Shown one piece after another: positions 33,122-40,962 of a stretch of DNA of 41,499 bases (the first letter of the stretch is position 1; every line of letters starts with the position of its first letter). The position numbers were made by a program, and so were the translations under genes. The stretch spans positions 38,933 through 80,431 of the forward strand of contig JAKELU010000004.1 in NCBI GenBank assembly GCA_022760735.1, read 5' to 3'. The stretch comes from Firmicutes bacterium FC7 (GTDB lineage: Bacteria > Bacillota > Clostridia > Tissierellales > Tissierellaceae). The notes beneath the pieces are model-generated. The model searched no databases, was not told the DNA's origin, and saw only the letters and a program-made list of their open reading frames with translations.

Positions 33122-33155
33122 TAAACATAGGATAATTTACAAAGGAGAAATGCAT

Positions 33156-33920
33156 ATGAGTACATTTATGATAGGAGTTTTAGCAAGCCTAGGGGCTGGT
33201 TTAATGACTGCTATTGGTTCAATACCAGCATTTTTTACTAAAAATGTATCTAGAAAAATGCTTGACATCCTCCTTGGTTTTGCCGCAGGTGTTATGCTTG
33301 CAGCCACATCCTTTTCACTTATTGTTCCCAGCCTTAAATACTCTGGTGATGGACTAAAGGGGGCTTTAATAACAGGAGCAGGTATATTAATAGGAGCTAC
33401 ATTCCTTGATATCACAGATAAATACTCACCGCATGAACACCTTATAGATAATAGAGTTGAGGGTAAGGCTAGTGAATCTTTAAAAAAAATTTGGCTATTC
33501 ATTATCGCAATAACAATTCACAATTTCCCTGAAGGTCTTGCTGTAGGTGTAGGATTTGGAGATAATAATATAAGTAATGGACTTACATTAGCCATAGGAA
33601 TTGGACTTCAAAATATACCTGAAGGACTTGCAGTTTCTGTATCACTTCTAAGAGAAAATTATTCTCCGAAACACGCTTTTATCATTTCACTTATAACGGG
33701 ATTAGTAGAACCATTAGGAGGATTACTTGGTCTAGCATTAGTCAATGTTTTTAGACCAATATTGCCCTTTACTCTTGCGTTTGCAGCTGGAACAATGCTC
33801 TTTGTTATTTCTGACGAAATTATCCCTGAGACTCATCAGAGTGGTAATGAACGTGAGGCTACGTATGGTGTAATAGTTGGTTTTATAATAATGATGATTC
33901 TAGACGTAACTTTGGGATAA
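33156..33920 (+). CDS. ZIP family metal transporter
   Basis: This 254-residue membrane protein of the ZIP family (ZupT-like) imports zinc or other divalent metals. The metal site motifs HNFPEGLAVGVG (helix 4) and NIPEGLAVSVSL (helix 5) are clear, and a further acidic segment ISDEIIPETHQSG lies near the end. The loop after helix 3 contains SPHEHL. The ATG at 33156 has AGGAG at a proper 8-nt distance; the ATG two codons earlier is too close. Confidence 0.93.
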   Translation: MSTFMIGVLASLGAGLMTAIGSIPAFFTKNVSRKMLDILLGFAAGVMLAATSFSLIVPSLKYSGDGLKGALITGAGILIGATFLDITDKYSPHEHLIDNRVEGKASESLKKIWLFIIAITIHNFPEGLAVGVGFGDNNISNGLTLAIGIGLQNIPEGLAVSVSLLRENYSPKHAFIISLITGLVEPLGGLLGLALVNVFRPILPFTLAFAAGTMLFVISDEIIPETHQSGNEREATYGVIVGFIIMMILDVTLG

Positions 33921-33932
33921 ATTAAATTACAC

Positions 33933-33967
33933 AAAAAATAGCAGTTTTACTGCTATTTTTGTTTTTG
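33933..33967. terminator. Terminator between the ZIP gene and the Spo0E-like gene
   Basis: AAAAATAGCAG and CTGCTATTTTT pair around a 5-nt loop; T-rich sequence follows on the plus strand. The Spo0E-like stop codon lies inside the stem. Confidence 0.8.
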
Positions 33968-34129
33968 ACTTAAATTGAGTAATGTATATTGAAGAATTAA
34001 TTCATCTAATTCTTCGCTCAATTTTATGATTTCTTCATTTATGCCATCCTCTATTATCATGTTGTTTAGTCGCTCTCTCTTAACATTAATTATCTCCTTC
34101 AATGCAAAGGATTGATTTATATATTCCAT
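33953..34129 (-). CDS. Spo0E-like sporulation regulatory protein (58 residues)
   Basis: A 58-codon gene starts with ATG at 34127-34129 behind AGGAGT. The sequence is a helical hairpin: KEIINVKRERLNN, a short turn, then IIKLSEELDELILQY. The second helix contains SEELD, close to the SQELD signature of Spo0E-family aspartyl-phosphate phosphatases that remove phosphate from Spo0A. The glutamate in place of glutamine is a mild deviation. It probably delays sporulation. The gene is convergent with the ZIP gene and shares its terminator. Confidence 0.8.
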   Translation of the reverse strand: MEYINQSFALKEIINVKRERLNNMIIEDGINEEIIKLSEELDELILQYTLLNLSQKQK

Positions 34130-34266
34130 AATTTACTCCTTAATCTTTAGCATGCTAACGTTTTAATATATTTATACCAAAAAGTTTTTTTTTCAAACAC
34201 ATAATTTTGTAGTCTATATATTGCCAAAACTTTGTTCACACTGTTTTATATTATAACCAATTATCT

Positions 34267-34295
34267 GTAATATTTTGACCTTTTTCTTTAGTCAA
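34267..34295 (-). promoter_or_regulatory. Probable promoter of the Spo0E-like gene
   Basis: On the minus strand TTGACT (34290-34295) and TATTAC (34267-34272) have a 17-nt spacer, which leaves a leader of about 130 nt. The -35 is part of an inverted repeat TTTGAC / GTCAAA (34274-34296). The stretch 34130-34406 otherwise holds only AT-rich promoter sequence, including a doubled TATAAT near 34336 that may serve pepT. Confidence 0.5.
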
Positions 34296-34406
34296 ATTCT
34301 CTCAAATATCAACAAATATTTTGCTATATTATAGTATAATATAATGGTAAATAATACTTATATCAGGGTATTGGATACATAGGATAAAAAGAATGGAGGT
34401 TATAAA

Positions 34407-35627
34407 TTGACAAACTTAGTTGATAGATTTTTAAAGTATGTAAAATTTGAAACTACTTCTAATGAAAGCTCAACATCTGTTCCAAGTACTGATTCTCAAA
34501 TGAGATTTGCAGAGATACTTGCTGATGAGCTTAATGCTATTGGATTAACAAATGTAACTGTTGACAACAACGGTTATGTAATGGCAACTCTACCTGCAAA
34601 TATAGCAAAAAAGGTTCCAACAATTGGATTTATTGCTCATATGGATACTAGCCCTGATATGTCAGGAGCAAATGTTAAACCAAATATAATAAGAGATTAT
34701 CAAGGTGGAGATATAGTTTTAAATGAAGAGAAAAACATAATATTGTCTCCAAAGGACTTTCCTGAACTTCATAATCACATAGGAATGGACTTGATTACAA
34801 CTGATGGCACAACACTTTTAGGAGCTGACAATAAAGCAGGAATAGCAGAAATAGTTACTGCTATGGAATACCTAATAAATAATCCTGAAATCCCACATGG
34901 AACTATAAAAATCGGATTTACTCCTGATGAAGAAATTGGGCGAGGAGCAGATTACTTCGATGTAGAAAAGTTCAATGCAGAATTTGCCTATACAGTAGAT
35001 GGGGGACCAATAGGTGAGCTAGAATATGAAAACTTTAATGCCGCAGGTGCAAGAATATCAATTCAAGGAAGAAATGTTCACCCAGGTTCAGCTAAAAATA
35101 AAATGATCAACTCTATAAAAGTAGCAATGGAATTAAACAGTATGCTTCCTGTTAATGAGGCTCCTGAGTCAACAGAAGGCTATGAGGGATTTTATCATAT
35201 TGTTTATTTCGATGGAAGTGTTGAAAAAACTAATATTTCTTATATCATCAGAGATCATGATAAAAACAAGTTTGAATCAAAAAAGAAACTGCTTACATCA
35301 GCCGTTGATTTCCTCAATGAAAAATATGGCCATATTTTAGAACTAGAAATTAAGGACAGCTATTATAATATGAAGGATAAGATAGAACCAGTAATGCATG
35401 TAGTAGAGATAGCAAAGAAAGCCATGGAGGAGGTTGGTGTTACCCCTATTATTAAACCTATTAGAGGTGGAACTGATGGTGCTAGACTTTCATACATGGG
35501 TTTACCATGTCCTAATATCTTTACAGGTGGTTTAAACTTCCATGGTAAATTCGAATATGTTTCTATTCAAGGAATGGAAAAAGCAGTAGAAACAATACTA
35601 AAAATTATTGAATTAGTTGCTCAATAA
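34407..35627 (+). CDS. pepT: Peptidase T (aminotripeptidase)
   Basis: This 406-residue di-zinc M20 peptidase releases the N-terminal residue of tripeptides in the cytosol. Ligand motifs are [46 protein letters not shown] and [12 protein letters not shown], with [10 protein letters not shown] before the last. The length is normal for PepT. The start is TTG (34407-34409) behind GGAGG. It fits a cell that ferments peptides and amino acids. Confidence 0.96.
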   Translation: MTNLVDRFLKYVKFETTSNESSTSVPSTDSQMRFAEILADELNAIGLTNVTVDNNGYVMATLPANIAKKVPTIGFIAHMDTSPDMSGANVKPNIIRDYQGGDIVLNEEKNIILSPKDFPELHNHIGMDLITTDGTTLLGADNKAGIAEIVTAMEYLINNPEIPHGTIKIGFTPDEEIGRGADYFDVEKFNAEFAYTVDGGPIGELEYENFNAAGARISIQGRNVHPGSAKNKMINSIKVAMELNSMLPVNEAPESTEGYEGFYHIVYFDGSVEKTNISYIIRDHDKNKFESKKKLLTSAVDFLNEKYGHILELEIKDSYYNMKDKIEPVMHVVEIAKKAMEEVGVTPIIKPIRGGTDGARLSYMGLPCPNIFTGGLNFHGKFEYVSIQGMEKAVETILKIIELVAQ

Positions 35628-35670
35628 TTCTCAATTTACTGTACAATTCACAATTTTAGATCAAAATTTT

Positions 35671-35690
35671 GGCCGAGACAAAACTCGGCC
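35671..35690. terminator. Hairpin between pepT and the aminotransferase gene
   Basis: GGCCGAG and CTCGGCC form a strong 7-bp stem with a 6-nt loop between convergent genes. The T run is weak on both strands (CTTTATAT on the plus strand), so its efficiency is uncertain. Confidence 0.6.
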
Positions 35691-35692
35691 CT

Positions 35693-36535
35693 TTATATCC
35701 AGTATTCTTTGTTTTTTTCCACATAATCCCTTATCATCTTGTTATATTCATTATAAAGAAGTGTGACAACTTTATTTCCTATAGATGCAATATTCACATT
35801 ATCAATTTTTGAAATCGGTAGTATTGTAACACTCGTACCACTGATAAATGCACCATCTATATTTTTAATATCATCTACATGTAAACTCTTTTCGACTAAT
35901 TCTATATTTTGATTTTCAGCTATTTGCAATATATGCTTTCTTGTTATTCCTAGCAAAATTTCTTCCTTCGGTGCAGAAAAGAGCTTATCCTCTTTTACAT
36001 AGAACAGATTTGACCTACTTCCTTCTGGAATAAATCCATCCTTTCTAACAAGTAAAGCTTCATAGGCGTTTTTCTCCTTCATCTGTTTTGCAACATCTTC
36101 TTTAAATGAAGTAACTAGAACCTTTACATTAGGGTTGTTCCTTTCATAATTATGCAGTATAGTATTTATCCCATTTTCGTAATATTCTTTAGGAGGATAG
36201 GTAGTTTCTACACAATATACTAAAAATATATCACCTATACCCTCTGCTTCTCCAGATATCAGCTTTATATTATAATTATCTATATCATTGTGTAAAATTG
36301 TATCTTTTATGGACTGTCTAATTCCTTTATCATCAAGAAAAATATTATGATTGATTGCATTAGCTGAAGAATACATTCTTTCTAAGTGGTCTTCCAAAAA
36401 TATTGGTACACCATTAACAACTCTTATTACTTCATAAATTGGCGGCTTAGTTATTCTTCTAAATATATCTTCTTCTCTAACATACTTTATTACACCATTT
36501 AAAGCATAAAACTCCTTGACTGCTTCTGATTTCAT
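35693..36535 (-). CDS. Class IV aminotransferase (BCAT/D-amino-acid transaminase/ADC lyase fold)
   Basis: This 280-residue PLP fold-type IV protein has the N-terminal YEVIRVVNGVPIFLEDHLERM, the phosphate-binding segment EGSRSNLFYV and ISGTSVTILPI near the end. By alignment to D-amino acid transaminase from memory, the PLP lysine should be K138 (in NVKVLVTSF). The residues after it differ from the usual K(T/S)xN, so the substrate class is open: branched-chain aminotransferase, D-alanine transaminase or aminodeoxychorismate lyase. The ATG follows GGGGGAA. It begins 12 nt after the Gln-rich lipoprotein gene. Confidence 0.83.
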   Translation of the reverse strand: MKSEAVKEFYALNGVIKYVREEDIFRRITKPPIYEVIRVVNGVPIFLEDHLERMYSSANAINHNIFLDDKGIRQSIKDTILHNDIDNYNIKLISGEAEGIGDIFLVYCVETTYPPKEYYENGINTILHNYERNNPNVKVLVTSFKEDVAKQMKEKNAYEALLVRKDGFIPEGSRSNLFYVKEDKLFSAPKEEILLGITRKHILQIAENQNIELVEKSLHVDDIKNIDGAFISGTSVTILPISKIDNVNIASIGNKVVTLLYNEYNKMIRDYVEKNKEYWI

Positions 36536-36547
36536 TTGAATTCCCCC

Positions 36548-37453
36548 TTATTCTAATGCTTTAATGTTTTCAATCACTACGTCTTTTTTTATCATAAATA
36601 ACATTTGGCTATCTTCTTCTAAGCTATCTCTAAAATCTGCTAATGCCAAAGTTATCTTTTCCACTTTTTCTTTCTCCTTTTCATCAGTAAGCTTTAATCT
36701 GATTCTATTTATGTTCTCTTCTTTATCACTCAGGACTTTTTTTGCACTATCCAAATCTCCAATTAAAGCTCTGATATATCCTTGATAAGCAGAATGTTTT
36801 AATACAGATAGATCCCCGCCGATATCATCTAGGTATAAATCATAAAAAGGTTTTAAATTAGCTATGGATTGACTTGCATAGTCATAAACTTCAATAATAC
36901 TTTTAACCTCTATGGCTTTAGTCATTTTATTAAGTGCTGCTTCAAACTTTTCTCCTGCTTCCTTTGTTGCTCCCTTCTTCTGACCTTCTGCTTCAAATGA
37001 GTTCCAATGAGGGTGTATTTCATCTAATTTCTTTTGAATTTCGTCCCATTTATTTTTTATTTCTTCCTGCTTCTTCTTTTCAGGGTCTTCTTGCTGCTTA
37101 GCCTGACTTTGCTGCTGTTGCTGTCCTTCTTGACCTTGATCTTGGTCTCCATTGCTTTCTGAACCTTGTTTCTCCTCATTATCGCCTTGACCTCCTCCCT
37201 GCTGTTCTCCTCCTGCAGGTTGTTGAGGTTTTTCTTGCTTTTTATCCTCTCCTTCTGGTAAAGGAATATCTAGCATAAGTCTTTCTATTTCGCCTAAAGA
37301 ACCAAGTATATCATCTATTCCTTTACTTAATTCTTTTAAGCTATTAGGCGCCTTATCTTTTGGTTTGATCTCCTGTTGACCCTTTTCCTTTCCACAACCA
37401 AATAATAGTAATAATAGTATAACATAAATTATGATTAATTTACTTTTTTTCAA
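36548..37453 (-). CDS. Lipoprotein with Gln/Gly/Glu-rich linker, function unknown
   Basis: This 301-residue protein starts with a lipoprotein signal (lipobox LLFGC, C20). A helical segment follows (residues 38-62), then a low-complexity linker (about 69-132) very rich in Q, G, E and K. The last 170 residues form a long helical domain with NKMTKAIEVKSIIEVYDYAS and YQGYIRALIGDLDSAKKVLSD, reminiscent of TPR-like bundles. I do not recognise a family. The TTG at 37451-37453 is chosen because AGAGGTG lies 7 nt upstream; the GTG three codons earlier is part of that ribosome site. The ribosome site is within the 3' arm of a strong hairpin. Confidence 0.75.
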   Translation of the reverse strand: MKKSKLIIIYVILLLLLFGCGKEKGQQEIKPKDKAPNSLKELSKGIDDILGSLGEIERLMLDIPLPEGEDKKQEKPQQPAGGEQQGGGQGDNEEKQGSESNGDQDQGQEGQQQQQSQAKQQEDPEKKKQEEIKNKWDEIQKKLDEIHPHWNSFEAEGQKKGATKEAGEKFEAALNKMTKAIEVKSIIEVYDYASQSIANLKPFYDLYLDDIGGDLSVLKHSAYQGYIRALIGDLDSAKKVLSDKEENINRIRLKLTDEKEKEKVEKITLALADFRDSLEEDSQMLFMIKKDVVIENIKALE

Positions 37454-37497
37454 AAAAATCACCTCTAGATTAGTGTAACCAGGGGTGATTTTTTTAT
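37452..37497 (-). terminator. Terminator-like hairpin after cls that also covers the next gene's ribosome site
   Basis: On the minus strand AAAAAAATCACC and GGTGATTTTTTT form a 12-bp stem with a loop of about 20 nt. It looks like the cls terminator, but GGTGA of its 3' arm is the Shine-Dalgarno region of the downstream lipoprotein gene and its T run contains that gene's TTG start. Confidence 0.7.
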
Positions 37498-37507
37498 TTT
37501 TTATTTA

Positions 37508-38965
37508 TTATAAAATTGGTGATAAAAGTCTTGATATTGATTCCTTAATTTTAACTATTCGAGGCCTTCTTTCGTATTCTTCTAATGTTATTTCTTTGCA
37601 ATCTAATAAATCCTTATTGAATTGTTCAGTAAGCTTTAAGTTTGTCATATCATCATAAATAAAAGCATTTACCTCAAAATTCAACTTAAAGCTTCTAATA
37701 TCAAGGTTTGCAGTTCCTATTGAAGATATGAATTCATCCATTATAAATACCTTAGAGTGTAGAAATCCTTTTTCATAAGTATAAAATTTGACTCCAGCTT
37801 TTAGTAATTCACCAATATAGCTTAGACTTGCCCAATAGACGAATAAATGGTCAGGTTTATTTGGTATCATTACCTTAACATCTACTCCTGAAAGCCCAGC
37901 AATTCTCAGGGCTTCAAAAATACTATCATCTGGTATAAAATATGGAGTCTGAATATATACCTTCTCTCGTGCATTGGAAATCATCTTCAAGTACCCATCT
38001 TTAATGCTAGGCCATTTTGAATCAGGCCCACTGGACACAATCTGGATTCCCACCTTATTATTCGAATCCTCATTCGTTAAGAAGCTCTGACATACATTTA
38101 CTTCCTGTTTTGTAGCAAAACGCCAATCTAGGTTAAACCTCCATTGTAATGAACTTATGGCTGACCCTTTAATTTTAATATGAGTATCTCGCCAATAACC
38201 AAATTTCTTCTTTAAGCCAATGTATTCATTTCCAACATTAAATCCTCCTAGAAAGGCAACTTTACCATCAATAATAGTTATTTTTCTATGATTTCTATAA
38301 TTAATTCTTATATTTATTAAAGGTACTAAAGGTGGCATAAAGATTCCGACTTCTCCACCAGCATCTATAAAAGGTTTTAGAAACTTTTTCGTTAAAGTTC
38401 TTCCACCCATACCATCAATTAATAGTTTAACTTCCAATCCTTCTTTGGCCTTTTCTGTTAGTGCATCAAGTACCTTTTTACCTAATTTGTCTCTTTTAAA
38501 GATATAGTATTCCATGTAAATATAACGCTTTGCTTCTTTAATGCTTTTTAATAAAGCATCAAATTTTTTTTCACCTGAAAAATAAAGTTCTACACTATTA
38601 TCCTGTGTAAAGTAAGATTTGCTACTCATAAGATGCATTTTAATCAAATCTTCATAGTACACAAAGTTTGGATCCTTATATAAAAACTCATCTCTTTCCA
38701 GTATCTGCTTTTGATCCTCTGCAATTATTTCAAAGCAATTATCCTCTTCTTCTTTTGTCTTAAATATTTTATGCTTTGATAGATCTTGACCAAGGAAAAG
38801 ATAAAATATAAATCCAATCCCAGGCAAGAATACAAGCACCATTAGCCATAACCAAGTGGTTGTAGGGTTCCTTCTTTCAAAAAATACAAGCAATATCGCA
38901 AATATGATATTTATCCATATTAAATTTGAATATACCCACATATAACCTTTAATTATGGCTTCCAT
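37508..38965 (-). CDS. cls: Cardiolipin synthase (phospholipase D superfamily)
   Basis: This 485-residue protein has two N-terminal transmembrane helices (residues 13-30 and 38-57) and two PLD catalytic motifs: NHRKITIIDGKVAFLGG and LHSKVFIMDEFISSIGTANLD. It joins two phosphatidylglycerol molecules into cardiolipin in the membrane. The length is that of ClsA. The ATG follows GGAGGG. It begins 13 nt after typA, so it is read from the typA transcript. Confidence 0.95.
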   Translation of the reverse strand: MEAIIKGYMWVYSNLIWINIIFAILLVFFERRNPTTTWLWLMVLVFLPGIGFIFYLFLGQDLSKHKIFKTKEEEDNCFEIIAEDQKQILERDEFLYKDPNFVYYEDLIKMHLMSSKSYFTQDNSVELYFSGEKKFDALLKSIKEAKRYIYMEYYIFKRDKLGKKVLDALTEKAKEGLEVKLLIDGMGGRTLTKKFLKPFIDAGGEVGIFMPPLVPLINIRINYRNHRKITIIDGKVAFLGGFNVGNEYIGLKKKFGYWRDTHIKIKGSAISSLQWRFNLDWRFATKQEVNVCQSFLTNEDSNNKVGIQIVSSGPDSKWPSIKDGYLKMISNAREKVYIQTPYFIPDDSIFEALRIAGLSGVDVKVMIPNKPDHLFVYWASLSYIGELLKAGVKFYTYEKGFLHSKVFIMDEFISSIGTANLDIRSFKLNFEVNAFIYDDMTNLKLTEQFNKDLLDCKEITLEEYERRPRIVKIKESISRLLSPIL

Positions 38966-38978
38966 GAGACCCTCCTAT

Positions 38979-40805
38979 TTACTTATTTTTTTTGGATTTA
39001 TATCTCAAGTTAGAATCAAGAATTTTCTTCCTAATCCTATAATTTAAAGGAGTTACTTCAATAAGCTCATCATCCTCTATGAATTCAAGTGCTTCCTCAA
39101 GTGTCATTTCTTTTGGAGGAGATAATCTTAGTGCTTCATCGGATCCAGAAGCTCTAATGTTAGATTGCTTCTTCGTCTTGGTAACATTAACTTCAATGTC
39201 CTGCCCTTTTGGATTTGAGCCTATAACCATTCCATCATATACTTGCACACCTGGACCAACAAATAAAGTCCCTCTCTCCTGAGCTGCATGTAATCCATAG
39301 GTTGTAGTTTCTCCAGTTTCAAAGGCTATTAAGGAGCCTTCCTTCCTAGTCGGAATGTCACCTTTATATGGAGCATATCCATCAAAGATTGTATTCATAA
39401 TTCCATTACCTTTGGTATCGGTTAAAAATTCCTGCCTATATCCTATTAGACCTCTAGCTGGTATGGAGAATATTATTCTTGCATAGCCATTAGTAGCTTC
39501 TGACATGCTTATAAGCTCTCCTTTTCTTTGGCCTAATTTATCTATTACTGTTCCTATAAAGTCAGTTGAAACATCGATTGTGACCTTTTCCATTGGTTCT
39601 AGTTTCTGACCATTCTCAAACTTATATAGTACTTCAGGTTTTGAAACTTGGAATTCATAGCCTTCTCTTCTCATGTTTTCTATTAAAACCGATAAGTGTA
39701 ACTCTCCTCTACCTGAAACCTTAAAGGAATCAGTTGATTCTGTGTCCTCAACCCTTAGTGATACGTCTGTTTGTAACTCTCTATATAGTCTACTCCTAAG
39801 CTGTCTAGATGTTACAAATTTTCCTTCTCTTCCTGCAAAAGGGCTGTTATTAACGGAAAATGTCATTGCAAGAGTTGGCTCTGATATTTTAACAAATGGC
39901 AATGGTTCTGGGTGATCCACTGGACAAATTGTATCTCCTATATGAATATCTTCTATACCTGTAATTGCAATAATGCTTCCTATTGTAGCTTCTTCAACTT
40001 CAACTCTATTAAGTCCTTCAAATTCATAAACTTTACTTATCTTCACTTTTTCCTGTTTTTCAAGATCTAGTTTATTTACTAATACCCCCTCCTGTCCAGC
40101 CTTAATCGTACCTCGTTCTATCTTACCTATACCAATCCTTCCTACATAGTCGTTATAGTCTATAGTTGATATTAGTACTTGCAACGGAGCTTCACTATCT
40201 CCTTCTGGTGCAGGAATATAGTTAATAATTGTTTCAAATAATGATTCCATTGAATTAGATTCTACACCTAATTCCAAAGTTGCTTTACCTTCTTTAGCTG
40301 AAGCATATATAAATGGGCACTCTAATTGGTCTTCATTTGCACCTAATTCTATAAATAAGTCCAGTATTTCGTCTATTACTTCGTCTGGTCTCGCCTCAGG
40401 TCTGTCAATTTTATTAATACATACTATTACCGGTAATTCTAATTCCAATGCCTTTTTTAAAACAAATTTTGTTTGTGGCATTGGTCCTTCAAAGGCATCT
40501 ACTAATAGAACAACACCATTTACCATCTTTAGCACACGTTCAACTTCTCCACCAAAATCTGCATGGCCTGGAGTATCTATGATGTTAATTTTAGTACCTT
40601 TATAATTTACGGCCGTATTCTTAGAAAGTATGGTTATTCCACGTTCTTTTTCAATATCGTTTGAATCCATAATTCTTTCTTCCACTACTTGATTAGCCCT
40701 AAAAACACCTGATTGTTTTAAAAGACTGTCTACCAATGTAGTTTTCCCATGATCAACATGGGCTATAATAGCAATATTTCTTACATCATTCCTCTTTATG
40801 TTCAT
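38979..40805 (-). CDS. typA: Translational GTPase TypA/BipA
   Basis: This 608-residue GTPase has G1 AHVDHGKTTLVDSLL, G3 IDTPGHADFGGEV, G4 NKIDRPEARP and G5 YASAKEG. EF-G-like domains III and V and the TypA-specific C-terminal domain follow, with DTKGNGIMNTIFDGY and ERGTLFVGPGVQVYDGM. It binds the ribosome and helps in 50S assembly or stress adaptation. The ATG at 40803-40805 has GGG at 8 nt; a TTG two codons earlier is less likely. Confidence 0.97.
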   Translation of the reverse strand: MNIKRNDVRNIAIIAHVDHGKTTLVDSLLKQSGVFRANQVVEERIMDSNDIEKERGITILSKNTAVNYKGTKINIIDTPGHADFGGEVERVLKMVNGVVLLVDAFEGPMPQTKFVLKKALELELPVIVCINKIDRPEARPDEVIDEILDLFIELGANEDQLECPFIYASAKEGKATLELGVESNSMESLFETIINYIPAPEGDSEAPLQVLISTIDYNDYVGRIGIGKIERGTIKAGQEGVLVNKLDLEKQEKVKISKVYEFEGLNRVEVEEATIGSIIAITGIEDIHIGDTICPVDHPEPLPFVKISEPTLAMTFSVNNSPFAGREGKFVTSRQLRSRLYRELQTDVSLRVEDTESTDSFKVSGRGELHLSVLIENMRREGYEFQVSKPEVLYKFENGQKLEPMEKVTIDVSTDFIGTVIDKLGQRKGELISMSEATNGYARIIFSIPARGLIGYRQEFLTDTKGNGIMNTIFDGYAPYKGDIPTRKEGSLIAFETGETTTYGLHAAQERGTLFVGPGVQVYDGMVIGSNPKGQDIEVNVTKTKKQSNIRASGSDEALRLSPPKEMTLEEALEFIEDDELIEVTPLNYRIRKKILDSNLRYKSKKNK

Positions 40806-40845
40806 AAACAAATCCCTTCTTCTTATAAATTGCCTTAACTGAAAT

Positions 40846-40873
40846 ATTTTATCATACTTTTCCCATATTACAA
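40846..40873 (-). promoter_or_regulatory. Promoter of the typA-cls unit
   Basis: On the minus strand TTGTAA (40868-40873), a 16-nt spacer and TAAAAT (40846-40851) with an upstream TGA give an extended -10 promoter about 40 nt before typA. A second TATAAT lies about 45 nt further upstream. Confidence 0.55.
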
Positions 40874-40926
40874 AATAAATATTATATCCATTGTTTTGAG
40901 CATTATGTTTATGAGCAAAAAATTGA

Positions 40927-40953
40927 AAGGTAGATAGCTAAGCCATCTACCTT
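40927..40953 (-). terminator. Terminator of the collagen-like protein gene
   Basis: AAGGTAGAT and ATCTACCTT pair with a 9-nt loop on the minus strand, followed by TCAATTTTTT. Confidence 0.85.
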
Positions 40954-40962
40954 AATTTTATA

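Noticed and set aside
33137-33502. 121-codon open frame on the minus strand
   Set aside because: It is antisense to the ZIP transporter gene and lacks a ribosome site.
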